Counted from the first letter of the stretch, positions 18,049-28,376 are shown. The stretch is 64,000 nt of DNA from Burkholderiales bacterium (GCA_947453625.1 CANGHK010000021.1:17637-81636); one strand, 5' to 3'. Translations and numbers: made by a program. The notes: generated from the sequence alone by a model not told the origin.

Positions 18049-18120
18049 GGCCTCCCGCCGGGCCGCCCCAAGGGGGGCCTGCGCCCCCATGGGGTGCAGC
18101 GAACGCATGTGAGCGTGGGG
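18049..18120 (-). repeat. Intergenic repeat, copy 1, supplying the phnW ribosome binding site
   Basis: Read on the minus strand, this 72-bp stretch aligns by eye over its full length with 35228-35299, roughly three quarters identical with one single-base indel. Shared blocks include GCTGC, TGGGGGCGC, CCTTG, CGGCC and the terminal GGAGGCC, which is the Shine-Dalgarno sequence of phnW. It contains short C-run/G-run stem-loops. It lies between the importer permease and phnW. Confidence 0.6.
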
Positions 18121-18125
18121 GTTCA

Positions 18126-19844
18126 TCAGTGTCTCCAGGCTTGTGTTTTTCGGTCGACCTGCCAGGCCAGTGCCGTGAACAGCAACATAGCCAGGCTGGA
18201 CGCGGCAGTGATCATCACGGCGCAGGCGGCGGCTGCGCCCATCTCGCCGGCTTCGTCGAGGTTGAGGATCGCGATCGCCGCCACCTTGGTCTCGGGCGAG
18301 TACAGGAACACCACGGCCGAGATCGTCGTCATCGCGTTGATGAAGAAGTAGCGCGCGATGTCGACCAGCGCCGGGCTGCAGATCGGCAGCGTGACCCGCC
18401 GCAGCGTGACCCAGAACGGCACCTTGAGTGACGCCGAGACCGCCTCGAACTCGGCGTCCAGCGCCTTCAGCGCGGTGACCGCGGTCAGGTGGCCGGTGGT
18501 GTAAAAGTGGGCGATGGTGCAGCAGGTCAGCAGCGTCATCGTGTGGTACAGCCCGCCCAGCGGGTTGGCCGGCGCGTTGAAGAAGAAGATCGTGCCCAGG
18601 CCCAGCACCAGCCCGGGTACCGCCATAGGCAGCATCGCCAGCAGCCTGACCGCGGCGCGCAGCGGCGCCGCGCCTTGGGTCTTTTCCAGCAGGTAGGCGC
18701 CGGCAAAGACCAGCGCGGTGCCGAACAGCGCCGTGCCGCTGGCCAGCGTCAGGCTGTTGACGAAGGCCTCGCCGACCTCGGCGTCGACCAGGCCCATCGT
18801 GTAATGCTTGAGCGTGGGTTGCAGCTTGTAGGGCCAGAAGCTGGCAAACGACGCGAACACCGCCATGCCTATCATCGCCAGCACCAGCGCGGCGATCAGC
18901 GCGCAGTAGCCGGTGGCCAGGCCGTCGCGCCAGGCCTTGGGCTTGGGCCGGTAGGGCAGGGCGCGCGCGGTCAGCATCGCGGTCTGTTTGGCCGCGATCG
19001 CGCGGTCGACGCCGAAGGTCAGCACGGCAGGGGCCAGCAGCAGCAGCGCCACCACCGCGCCGCGCTGGAAGTCCTGCTGGCCTATCACCAGTTTGAAGAC
19101 ATCGGTGGCGAGCATGTTGAAGTTGCCGCCTATCACCTTGGGGATGCCGAAATCGGTCATCACCAGCGTGAACGTCACCAGAGCGGCCGAGATCAGGCCG
19201 TATCTGGCGCCCGGCAGCGTGATGGTGTGAAAGCGCCGCCAGGGCCGTGTGCCCATCGCTTCGGCGGCCTCGTAGAGCCGGCCGTCGGCCGCGCCGAGTG
19301 CCGTGACCAGGATCATCAGCGCGTGCGGCAGCACCGCGAAGCATTCGGCCAGCACGATGCCCGGCGCGCCGTAGATCTGCGCTATCCCCAGGGCCTGCAT
19401 CGCACCCTTGAGCAGGCCCTGGTTGCCGAACCAGTAAATCAGCGAGATGGCCGACAGCAGCGAGGGCGCGAGCAGCGGCAGCAGCGTGATGCCGCGCAGC
19501 AGCGGCTTGAAGCGCATCCGGCTGCGGCGCAGCGCGTAGGCGAAGGCGAAGGCCAGCGGCAGCGTGATCGCGGTGACCAGCGCCGACACCCACAGGCTGT
19601 TGGCCAGTGAGTCCAGCAGCGCGGGCGTGCGGGCGTAGGCGATGAAGTTGGCCGCGCCGGCGAAGCGGCCGCTGGCGTCTTCGACCGCTTGCTTGAGGAT
19701 GGCCGCCAGCGGCGCGGCCAGGAATACCGCGAGCAGCAGCAGCACCCCGGCCAGCCCGGCATGCGCCACGCGCTCGGCCGGGGCTGTGCGCAGGTGTGGC
19801 GCCGGCTTGGCCGATGGCTTGCGCGCCGGCAGCACCGCGCTCAC
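18126..19844 (-). CDS. Putative 2-aminoethylphosphonate ABC transporter permease (fused two-domain)
   Basis: 572 residues with two consecutive binding-protein-dependent permease domains, each with about six membrane segments. The EAA-type loops read ECFAVLPHALMILVTALGAADGRLYEAAEAMG in the first half (split here across a longer block) and ALDAEFEAVSASL in the second. This matches the PhnU2-type fused permease of AEP importers (TIGR03262), named AepW in other work. Start: GTG 19844 has GAGGGA 6 nt upstream; a TTG at 19862 is the only alternative and lacks this spacing. The ribosome binding site overlaps the end of the ATPase gene, indicating coupled translation. Confidence 0.85.
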   Translation of the reverse strand: MSAVLPARKPSAKPAPHLRTAPAERVAHAGLAGVLLLLAVFLAAPLAAILKQAVEDASGRFAGAANFIAYARTPALLDSLANSLWVSALVTAITLPLAFAFAYALRRSRMRFKPLLRGITLLPLLAPSLLSAISLIYWFGNQGLLKGAMQALGIAQIYGAPGIVLAECFAVLPHALMILVTALGAADGRLYEAAEAMGTRPWRRFHTITLPGARYGLISAALVTFTLVMTDFGIPKVIGGNFNMLATDVFKLVIGQQDFQRGAVVALLLLAPAVLTFGVDRAIAAKQTAMLTARALPYRPKPKAWRDGLATGYCALIAALVLAMIGMAVFASFASFWPYKLQPTLKHYTMGLVDAEVGEAFVNSLTLASGTALFGTALVFAGAYLLEKTQGAAPLRAAVRLLAMLPMAVPGLVLGLGTIFFFNAPANPLGGLYHTMTLLTCCTIAHFYTTGHLTAVTALKALDAEFEAVSASLKVPFWVTLRRVTLPICSPALVDIARYFFINAMTTISAVVFLYSPETKVAAIAILNLDEAGEMGAAAACAVMITAASSLAMLLFTALAWQVDRKTQAWRH

Positions 19845-19854
19845 GAAAAATCCC

Positions 19855-20931
19855 TCACGCAAATGTCCTCAGGCGCTCGGGCAGCAGCCGCAACGGCAGG
19901 CGCGAGCCGAGCGCCAGGTCATGCTCGGACAGGAAGTTCAGCGACAGTGTGACCGACAGCCGTTGCTCGCCCAGCGCCGGACTGGCCACCTGCACCAGGC
20001 AATACGAACCCAGGAACTCGATCTTCTCGATGCAGGCCTCGAACACATTGCTGTCGCCCGGGGCCAGGGGCCGGGCCAGCACGTCCTCGGGCCGCAGGTA
20101 GACGGTGACCTCGCGGTCGGTCTGGCCGCCGTGCGGGCAATCGAACAGCGTGTTGCCCAGCCGCATGCCGCTGCCCGCCAGCAAGGTGGCCGGCAAGGCA
20201 TTGACCCGGCCGACGAAATCCGCGACGAAGGCCGAGGCCGGCTCGCGGTAGACCTGCATCGGCGTGCCCACCTGCTCGATCACGCCGTGGTTCATCACGA
20301 CGATGCGGTCGGCCACCGACAGCGCCTCTTCCTGGTCATGTGTGACCATGATGGTGGTCACGCCCAGTCGCCGCTGCAGGCTCTTGATCTCCTGGCGCAG
20401 TTTGACGCGGACGATCGCGTCCAGCGCCGACAGCGGCTCGTCCAGCAGCAGCAGGCCGGGCGAGGTGGCGAGCGCGCGGGCCAGCGCGATGCGCTGCTGC
20501 TGGCCGCCCGAGAGCTGCGCCGGGAACTTGCCCTGGCTGCCGGGCAGGCCGACCAGGCCGAGCAGTTCGGCCACGCGGTCGCGGATCTGGGCCTTGGGCC
20601 GGCGCAGGTTGACCAGGCCGTAGGCCACGTTGTCGGTCACGCTGAGGTTGGGGAACAGCGCGTAGGACTGGAACACGATGCCGTAGTCGCGCTGCGCCGG
20701 CTGCAGCGTGGAGATGTCGCGCCCGGCCTGGAGGATGCGGCCGGCGCTCTGGGCCTCTAGCCCGGCGATGATGCGCAGCAGCGTGGTCTTGCCGCAGCCC
20801 GACGGCCCGAGGAAGCAGACGAACTCGCCCTTGGGGATGTCGAGGTCGACCCCGCGCAGCGCGGTGAAGCTGCCGAACTGCTTGGCGATGCCGGCCAGTT
20901 GCAGGTAAGGCGCGGCGCTCACCGGCGTCAT
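19855..20931 (-). CDS. Putative 2-aminoethylphosphonate ABC transporter ATPase
   Basis: 358 residues. Walker A GPSGCGKTT (about 43-51), Q-loop FQSYALFPN, signature LSGGQQQRIALARAL, Walker B LLLLDEPLSALDA and the switch His in MVTHDQEEAL are all intact. The C-terminal region (about 240-358) forms a TOBE-type regulatory domain (VTVYLRPEDVLA), as in Fe3+/spermidine/phosphonate ABC ATPases (PhnT2/AepV-type). It energises AEP import. It lies 4 bp from the binding-protein gene upstream and overlaps the control signals of the permease downstream. Confidence 0.88.
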   Translation of the reverse strand: MTPVSAAPYLQLAGIAKQFGSFTALRGVDLDIPKGEFVCFLGPSGCGKTTLLRIIAGLEAQSAGRILQAGRDISTLQPAQRDYGIVFQSYALFPNLSVTDNVAYGLVNLRRPKAQIRDRVAELLGLVGLPGSQGKFPAQLSGGQQQRIALARALATSPGLLLLDEPLSALDAIVRVKLRQEIKSLQRRLGVTTIMVTHDQEEALSVADRIVVMNHGVIEQVGTPMQVYREPASAFVADFVGRVNALPATLLAGSGMRLGNTLFDCPHGGQTDREVTVYLRPEDVLARPLAPGDSNVFEACIEKIEFLGSYCLVQVASPALGEQRLSVTLSLNFLSEHDLALGSRLPLRLLPERLRTFA

Positions 20932-20935
20932 CCCC

Positions 20936-22003
20936 TTATTTCTTGGGCTCGGACTTCGCGCTGTAGCGCTTGTTCCACTCGGCCAGCACGCGCTCGCGGC
21001 CCTCGGCGGCGACGTTGAAGTCCATCTTCACCAGCCGCGCCTCGTAGTCCTTGGGCACGTTGGCCAAGGGGGCCGCCACGCCGGGCTGGGCGGTGATTGC
21101 GAAGTTCTTGCCGTACAGCATCATCGCGTCCTTGCTCGATGCCCAGTCGGCCAGCTTCTGCGCCGCGGCCAGCTTCTTCGTGCCCTTGTGGATCGCGAAG
21201 GCCTCCAGGTCCCAGCCCAGGCCCTCCTTGGGGAACACCAGGTCTATCGGCGCGCCCTTGGCCTTGTTGGCATTGCCGCGGTACTCGAAGCTGATGCCCA
21301 CCACATATTCACCAGCGGCCGCCATGTTGCAGGGCTTGCTGCCGGAGTGCGTGTACTGGCCGATGTTCTCGTGCAGCGCGTCCATGAACTTCCAGCCGCC
21401 GCCCCGGCCGTTGTCGTCGCCCCAGAGGGTCAACCAGGCGGTGACGTCGAAGAACCCGGTGCCCGAACTGGCCGGGTTGGGCATCACCACCTGGCCTTTG
21501 TAGGCCGGCTTGGTCAGGTCTTTCCAGGTCTCGGGCTTGGGGATGCCCTTCTTGGCCGCCTCCACCGTGTTGAAGCACACTGTCGCGCCCCAGACGTCCA
21601 TGCCGAACCAGGCCGGTGGGTTCTTCTTGTCGCGGTAGCTCGACATGATGGCGTCGAGGTTGAGCGGCTTGTAGGGCTCGAGCATGCCGTTCTTGTCGAG
21701 CAGCGCCAGGCTGGACGCGGCCACGCCCATCACCGCGTCGGCCTGCGGGTTGGCTTTCTCGGCCAGCAGTTTGGCGGTGACCACGCCCGTGCTGTCGCGC
21801 ACCCATTTCAGCTCGATCTCGGGATAGGCCTTGTTGAAGCCTTCCTGGTAGGCCTTGAGCTGGTCGGTCTCGAGCGCGGTGTAGACCAGCAACTGGGTCT
21901 TGCCTTGGGCCAGCGCGGTGTTGGCCGCGAGTGCCAGCGCCAGCAGGCCGAACAGGCGCGGGGCTTGTTGCCGGAGGCGGGTCGGGGTGCCGTGGTGTCG
22001 CAT
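20936..22003 (-). CDS. Putative 2-aminoethylphosphonate ABC transporter substrate-binding protein
   Basis: 355 residues. Signal peptide RLFGLLALALAANTALAQ is followed by KTQLLVYTALETDQLKAYQEGFNKAYPEIELKWVRDSTG, the start of Fe3+-type/AEP-type periplasmic binding proteins (TIGR03261 PhnS2; AepX-like). GISFEYRGNANKAKGAPIDLVFPKEGLGWDLEAF is the ligand-side C-lobe segment. ATG 22003 is chosen because AGGAG lies about 6 nt upstream and the signal peptide follows directly. It is the first gene of the leftward arm, with a predicted promoter at 22097-22125 and a leader of about 87 nt. Assignment to AEP rests on gene context and family. Confidence 0.87.
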   Translation of the reverse strand: MRHHGTPTRLRQQAPRLFGLLALALAANTALAQGKTQLLVYTALETDQLKAYQEGFNKAYPEIELKWVRDSTGVVTAKLLAEKANPQADAVMGVAASSLALLDKNGMLEPYKPLNLDAIMSSYRDKKNPPAWFGMDVWGATVCFNTVEAAKKGIPKPETWKDLTKPAYKGQVVMPNPASSGTGFFDVTAWLTLWGDDNGRGGGWKFMDALHENIGQYTHSGSKPCNMAAAGEYVVGISFEYRGNANKAKGAPIDLVFPKEGLGWDLEAFAIHKGTKKLAAAQKLADWASSKDAMMLYGKNFAITAQPGVAAPLANVPKDYEARLVKMDFNVAAEGRERVLAEWNKRYSAKSEPKK

Positions 22004-22096
22004 CGAAATCTCCTGTTGGATGGGCTGAATGCACAAACCGTCGAGCATGAACCGGCAGCCGTGACAGCCTGATGACGGCAACGCCCGCTACGGGCG

Positions 22097-22125
22097 ATGT
22101 TGTAGTGGCTGTCGCTGATTGTCAA
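22097..22125 (-). promoter_or_regulatory. Predicted sigma-70 promoter of the leftward phosphonate arm
   Basis: On the minus strand a perfect -35 TTGACA (22125-22120) is followed by a 17-bp spacer and the -10 CAACAT (22102-22097). Only half of the -10 bases match, but the second and sixth positions are kept. The -35 lies within the left arm of the inverted repeat 22117-22151, so a repressor bound there would block this promoter. Confidence 0.55.
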
Positions 22126-22151
22126 CGGTTGTCGGTATATTGTTGACAATC
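22117..22151. promoter_or_regulatory. Perfect 10-bp inverted repeat, candidate operator of the phosphonate regulator
   Basis: GATTGTCAAC at 22117-22126 is exactly complementary to GTTGACAATC at 22142-22151, with a 15-bp spacer that contains a further GTTGTC half-site at 22128-22133. The repeat sits between the divergent binding-protein and GntR genes. Each arm contains one TTGACA element pointing outward, so both divergent promoters overlap it. Binding by the adjacent GntR protein is inferred. Confidence 0.65.
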
Positions 22152-22171
22152 TTCAATCTCGGGCGTCCAAT
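22143..22171 (+). promoter_or_regulatory. Predicted sigma-70 promoter of the rightward phosphonate arm
   Basis: A perfect -35 TTGACA (22143-22148), 17-bp spacer and -10 TCCAAT (22166-22171, four of six consensus bases). Transcription would begin about 22178, almost at the ATG at 22179, so the regulator would be made from a nearly leaderless message or from the later ATG at 22305. Confidence 0.5.
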
Positions 22172-22178
22172 CGGTGTC

Positions 22179-24264
<2,086 letters not shown>

Positions 24265-24265
24265 G

Positions 24266-24316
24266 TTGCCCCCCCCCCGCAGCGCCTTCGGCGCTTCCCC
24301 CCCAGGGGGGCCGAGC
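24266..24316 (+). repeat. C-rich intergenic element, possible fourth copy of the repeat family
   Basis: A run of ten Cs is followed by the perfect hairpin AGCGCC-TTC-GGCGCT and a C7-A-G6 block. Its order of C-run, GC stem and C-run/G-run resembles the copies at 18049-18120 and 35228-35299, but no continuous alignment is convincing by eye. Confidence 0.35.
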
Positions 24317-24321
24317 CCGGA

Positions 24322-24397
24322 CACGCAAGGTCCGATGGACTTTGCGTGCCTGGCGAGGAGTCGGGCTGCAAAGTCCGGCGCGGCCGGCAAGGCACGC
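24322..24397 (+). other. Overlapping stem-loops between phnA and phnY
   Basis: CACGCAAGGTCC (24322-24333) can pair with GGACTTTGCGTG (24337-24348), 12 bp with one G-U pair and a 3-nt loop. The same right arm can instead pair with GCAAAGTCC (24368-24376, perfect over 9 bp) and its end with GGCACGC (24391-24397). The pairings exclude each other, as in attenuators, but the region may equally be an inserted repeat. It ends about 90 nt before the phnY start. Confidence 0.4.
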
Positions 24398-24489
24398 CAG
24401 CGGCCCGGCAGAGCCGGTTCCGCGGCGTCCGCTGGGTTGCGCCCGACGCATGGGCCTGCGATGGTGCTTCAGTGGCAAGGAGAGCTGCG

Positions 24490-25917
24490 ATGAGGCACGA
24501 AGGCCTTCGGCTGGCTGGCGAGGTGGTGGGCGCCGGCCGCGCCGCGCACGTCGAGGTGCACAACCCCTATACCGGCGCGCTGGTCGGCACGGTGCCGAAA
24601 GCCACGCTGGACGAGGTGCGCCGGGCTTTCGACATCGCGCGCGGCTACCGCGCCACGCTCACCCGCTTCGAGCGCGCCAACATCCTGAACCAGGCGGCTG
24701 CGGCGGTGCGCCAGCGCACGCCCGAGATCGCCGCGCTGATTACCGCCGAGAGCGGGCTGTGCCTGAAGGACAGCCGCTACGAAGCCGGGCGGGTGGCCGA
24801 CGTGCTGATGTTCGGCGCCCACGAGGTGCTCAAGGACGACGGTCAGACCTTCAGCTGCGACATCACGCCACATGGGCGCGCGCGCAAGGTCTTCACCCAG
24901 CGCGAGCCGCTGCAGGGCGTGATCAGCGCGATCACGCCTTTCAACCACCCGATGAACCAGGTCGCGCACAAAGTGGTGCCGTCCATCGCCAGCAACAACC
25001 GGATGGTGCTGAAACCTTCGGAGAAAGTACCGCTGTCGGCCTTGCTGTTTGCCGACATCCTCTACGCCTCCGGGCTGCCGCCCGAGATGCTGAGCGTGAT
25101 CACCGGTGATCCGCGCGAAATCGCCGATGAGTTGATCACCCACCCTGCCGTCGACCTGGTGACCTTCACCGGCGGCGTGGCGATCGGCAAATACATTGCC
25201 GCCAAGGCCGGTTACCGCCGCATCGTGCTGGAGCTCGGCGGCAACGACCCGATCATCGTGATGGACGATGCCGATCTGGATGAGGCCAGCACGCTGGCGG
25301 TGTCGGGCTCGTACAAGAACTCGGGCCAGCGCTGCACGGCGGTCAAGCGCATGCTGGTGCACCAGCAGGTGGCGGCGGAATTCACCGAATTGGTGGTGGC
25401 CAAGACGCTGGCCTGGCGCCACGGCGACCCGTCCGACCCGGTCAACGACATGGGCACGGTGATCGACGAGGCCGCGGCGCGGCTGTTCGAATCCCGGGTC
25501 GATACGGCGATCGCGCAGGGTGCCCGGCTGCTGGCCGGCCACCGCCGCGACGGCGCGCAATACGCGCCGACCGTGCTCGACCGGGTGCGGCCCGAGATGG
25601 CGCTGGTGCGCGAGGAGACCTTCGGCCCGGTGTCGCCGATCATCACCTTCTCCAGCGTCGACGAAGCGATTGCGATCGCCAACAGCACCGCCTACGGCTT
25701 GTCGTCGTCGGTCTGCACCAACCGGATGGACGACATCAGCCGCTTCGTCAATGGCTTGCAGATGGGCACCGTCAACGTGCGCGAGGTGCCCGGTTACCGG
25801 CTGGAGCTGACCCCCTTCGGGGGCATCAAGGACTCGGGCCTGGGCTACAAGGAAGGCGTTCAGGAGGCGATCAAGAGCTTCACCAACACCAAGACCTGGT
25901 CCATGCCCTGGAACTGA
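24490..25917 (+). CDS. phnY: Phosphonoacetaldehyde dehydrogenase PhnY
   Basis: 475 residues, aldehyde dehydrogenase superfamily. PhnY oxidises phosphonoacetaldehyde to phosphonoacetate with NAD. Catalytic residues are visible: Asn152 in TPFNHPMN, Glu248 in VLELGGND, and Cys282 in NSGQRCTAVKR; Arg281 before the cysteine is typical for phosphonate recognition. ATG 24490 has AAGGAG about 8 nt upstream and begins the family alignment. It receives the product of PhnW and passes its product to PhnA. The 225-bp gap before it contains structured repeats. Confidence 0.94.
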   Translation: MRHEGLRLAGEVVGAGRAAHVEVHNPYTGALVGTVPKATLDEVRRAFDIARGYRATLTRFERANILNQAAAAVRQRTPEIAALITAESGLCLKDSRYEAGRVADVLMFGAHEVLKDDGQTFSCDITPHGRARKVFTQREPLQGVISAITPFNHPMNQVAHKVVPSIASNNRMVLKPSEKVPLSALLFADILYASGLPPEMLSVITGDPREIADELITHPAVDLVTFTGGVAIGKYIAAKAGYRRIVLELGGNDPIIVMDDADLDEASTLAVSGSYKNSGQRCTAVKRMLVHQQVAAEFTELVVAKTLAWRHGDPSDPVNDMGTVIDEAAARLFESRVDTAIAQGARLLAGHRRDGAQYAPTVLDRVRPEMALVREETFGPVSPIITFSSVDEAIAIANSTAYGLSSSVCTNRMDDISRFVNGLQMGTVNVREVPGYRLELTPFGGIKDSGLGYKEGVQEAIKSFTNTKTWSMPWN

Positions 25918-25922
25918 GCACC

Positions 25923-26483
25923 ATGCCCGCCACCTCGCTGTTTTCCGTCGACGACATCCACACCCTGCTGCACCGGCGCGGCCATGAGCAGTACAGCGGT
26001 GAGCCCGTCACCCAGTTGCAGCATGCGCTGCAGACGGCGGCCCAGGCCGAGGCCGAAGGGGCCGACGACGAACTGACCACCGCCGCGCTGCTGCACGACC
26101 TGGGCCATCTGGTGCAGGACCTGGGTGAGACGCCGACGCTGCGCGGGGTGGACGACCTGCACCAGTTCATTGCGCTGCCGTTTCTGCGCGGGCTGTTTCC
26201 TGACCGGGTGCTGCATGCCGTGCAGCACCATGTCGACGCCAAGCGCTACCTGTGCGCCATGCGGCCTGGCTATCTGCAGGCGCTGTCGGCCGACTCGCAG
26301 CGCAGCCTGGTGCTGCAGGGTGGCGTGTTCGATGCCGCGCAGGCCGCCGCCTTCATCGACCGGGCCGGCGCGGCGGACGCCGTGCGGCTGCGGCTGTGGG
26401 ACGACCTGGCCAAATCGGCTGACGCGGTGACGCCGCCGCTGGCGCATTTCATCGAGCGTGCGCGCCGGATCGCGCTGCGATGA
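25923..26483 (+). CDS. PhnZ-type HD-domain mixed-valent diiron oxygenase
   Basis: 186 residues. The metal ligands of the PhnZ/MIOX group can be placed as His34, His58-Asp59 (LLHDLGHL), His80, His103 (or 102) in AVQHHVDAKRY, and Asp161 in RLWDDLAK. Tyr24 and Glu27, which I recall as the substrate-gating pair of PhnZ, are also present (HEQYSGE). PhnZ splits (R)-2-amino-1-hydroxyethylphosphonate into glycine and phosphate with O2. The family is known as the phosphonate-operon HD protein (TIGR03276). It starts 5 bp after phnY. No PhnY*-type dioxygenase that would make its substrate is in the window. Confidence 0.82.
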   Translation: MPATSLFSVDDIHTLLHRRGHEQYSGEPVTQLQHALQTAAQAEAEGADDELTTAALLHDLGHLVQDLGETPTLRGVDDLHQFIALPFLRGLFPDRVLHAVQHHVDAKRYLCAMRPGYLQALSADSQRSLVLQGGVFDAAQAAAFIDRAGAADAVRLRLWDDLAKSADAVTPPLAHFIERARRIALR

Positions 26484-26559
26484 GCGTTGCCGTTTCGGCC
26501 GGTGTCGCTCCACCCGCTGCAGTCTGTGCCCGTCGCGATGTGGGCCAGGACGTCGCCGC

Positions 26560-27432
26560 ATGGCGTTGACCTGGCCCATCGTCGCCGCCGTGCTGCTCGG
26601 TGCCCTGCTGCACGCGGTCTGGAACGCCCTGGTCAAGTCCAGCGCCGACAAGCCGCTCGACACCGCGCTGGTGCACTTCATGGGCGCCTGCGTGGCGTTG
26701 CCGGCGCTGTGTTGGACGGGGTTGCCGCGGCCGGAGTCGGCGCCCTTCATCGCCGCGTCGTTGCTGGTCCACATCGGCTACTACACCGCGCTGGCCGGCG
26801 CCTACCAGCATGGCGACCTGGGGCTGACCTACCCGATCATGCGCGGCTTCGCGCCGCTGCTGGTGGCGCTGGGCAGCCTGCCGCTGATCGGCGAGGCGCC
26901 GAGCGCGGTGGCCTGGCTGGGCATCGTCGGCATCACGTTGGGTGTGGCGCTGGTCGGTCTGGCGCACCCGGGCGATGCGCTGCACCACGGCAAGGCAGTG
27001 CGCTACGCATTCACCAACGCCGGGATCATCGCGGTCTACACCGTGATCGACGGCCTGGGCGTGCGCAGCGAGGTGGCCCATGGCGGCGACGCGCTGCGCT
27101 ATGTGATGCTGCTGTTCGTTCTGGACGGGGTGTCGTACCCGCTGCTGGTCTGGCTGCGCCGCGGCCCGGCCGGGCGCCGGCAGATCCTGGTCTATGCGCG
27201 CGGGCGCTGGCCGCTGGCCACGCTGGGCGGCTGCGCCTCGATCGGCTCGTACGCGGTGGCGCTGTGGGCGATGACGCATGCGCCGGTGGCCAGCGTGGCC
27301 GCGCTGCGCGAGACCTCGGTGCTGTTCGCCGCGGTTCTGGGCAGCCGGCTGCTGCAGGAGAAATTTGGTCTGCAGCGGGCGCTGGGCACCGGCGTGATCG
27401 TCGCCGGCGTGATGGCCTTGAGAATGGCCTGA
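26560..27432 (+). CDS. EamA/DMT-family transporter at the end of the phosphonate arm
   Basis: 290 residues with about ten hydrophobic segments in two EamA repeats (first from AAVLLGALLHAVWNALVK, second from AFTNAGIIAVYTVIDG; last GTGVIVAGVMALRM). The Trp-Asn-Ala pattern near the start is typical of EamA proteins. It lies 76 bp after the PhnZ-like gene on the same strand. Phosphonate clusters of Burkholderiales often carry such a gene. Direction of transport and substrate are unknown; export of a toxic amine or aldehyde derivative, or uptake of a phosphonate, are both possible. Confidence 0.82.
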   Translation: MALTWPIVAAVLLGALLHAVWNALVKSSADKPLDTALVHFMGACVALPALCWTGLPRPESAPFIAASLLVHIGYYTALAGAYQHGDLGLTYPIMRGFAPLLVALGSLPLIGEAPSAVAWLGIVGITLGVALVGLAHPGDALHHGKAVRYAFTNAGIIAVYTVIDGLGVRSEVAHGGDALRYVMLLFVLDGVSYPLLVWLRRGPAGRRQILVYARGRWPLATLGGCASIGSYAVALWAMTHAPVASVAALRETSVLFAAVLGSRLLQEKFGLQRALGTGVIVAGVMALRMA

Positions 27433-27491
27433 GCGCTCGGCGTGCAGCCTGCTGCCGCCCGGCTCACCCCGTCGCGCGTCCCCATCCCACG

Positions 27492-28376
27492 TCAGCCGCG
27501 CCGAGTCAGGCGCCCGGCGATCACCAGCGCCACACCGCCCAGCACCGCCGCCGATGCGCCCAGCAGATGCGGCGTCAGCCGCTCGTCCATCAGCAGCACG
27601 CCGCCGGCGGTGGCCAGCGCCGGCACCGTCAGTTGCAGGATCGCCGCCCGCGTGGCAGTCAGCCCCTTCAGCGCGGTGTACCAGACGGCGTAGCCCAGGC
27701 CCGAGGCCAGCGCGCCCGACGCCAGGGCCAGCAGCAGGCCGGGCGTGTCCCAGTGGGCCTGGGACCATGTCAGCGCGCTCATCCCCAGTGCCAGCGGCGT
27801 GGCGCGCAGGAAGTTGCCGGCCGTGACCGAGGTGGCGTCGCCCGCGCCGCGGCCGCGCAAGGTGTAGACCGCCCAGGCCAGGCCGGCACAGGCCATCAGC
27901 CCGCCCGCGGTCATCGAAGGCATCGCCAGCCCTGGCAGCAGCAGCCAGACCAGGCCGGCGCTGGCGCCCGCCAGCCCCAGCCACTGCACGCGCCCCAGCC
28001 GCTCACCGTGCCACAGTCCCCAGCCGATCATGCTGGTCTGCACCACGCCGAACAGCAGCAGCGCGCCGGTGGCCGCGCTCAGGCTGATGTAGGCGAACGA
28101 GAAGCCCTCGGCATAGACGAACAGCGCCAGCGCCGAACGCCAGTCGCCGGCTTGCCATGGCCTGCTGGCCGCCGCCGGCTGCAGCCGACCGCGCCAGGCC
28201 AGCAGCAGCGCCAGCATCAGCGCGCCCGAGGCCAGACGCAGGCTGGTGAAGCTGGCCGCGTCGAGGGCGGCCTGGCGCAGCGCGACGCGGCACAGCAGTG
28301 AGTTGCCGGCAAAGGCCAGCAGTGCCAAGGTCGTCAGGATGGCGATGCGCCAGGGCGAGGGGGCGGGTGGGTTCAT
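27492..28376 (-). CDS. EamA/DMT-family transporter
   Basis: 294 residues, about ten membrane segments. It starts with RIAILTTLALLAFAGNSLLCRVAL, the usual first helix of the YojE/RarD-like EamA proteins, and the second repeat ends with LTVPALATAGGVLLMDERLTPHLLGA. The likely substrates are amino acids or metabolites. It is convergent with the phosphonate-arm transporter with 59 bp between stops, so it is not part of that operon. ATG 28376 is preceded by a GC palindrome at 28402-28417. Confidence 0.82.
   Translation of the reverse strand: MNPPAPSPWRIAILTTLALLAFAGNSLLCRVALRQAALDAASFTSLRLASGALMLALLLAWRGRLQPAAASRPWQAGDWRSALALFVYAEGFSFAYISLSAATGALLLFGVVQTSMIGWGLWHGERLGRVQWLGLAGASAGLVWLLLPGLAMPSMTAGGLMACAGLAWAVYTLRGRGAGDATSVTAGNFLRATPLALGMSALTWSQAHWDTPGLLLALASGALASGLGYAVWYTALKGLTATRAAILQLTVPALATAGGVLLMDERLTPHLLGASAAVLGGVALVIAGRLTRRG

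Noticed and set aside
24346..24489. N-terminal extension of PhnY from 24346
   Set aside because: The extension runs through the hairpin region, has no family match, and the ATG at 24490 has a clear AAGGAG site.
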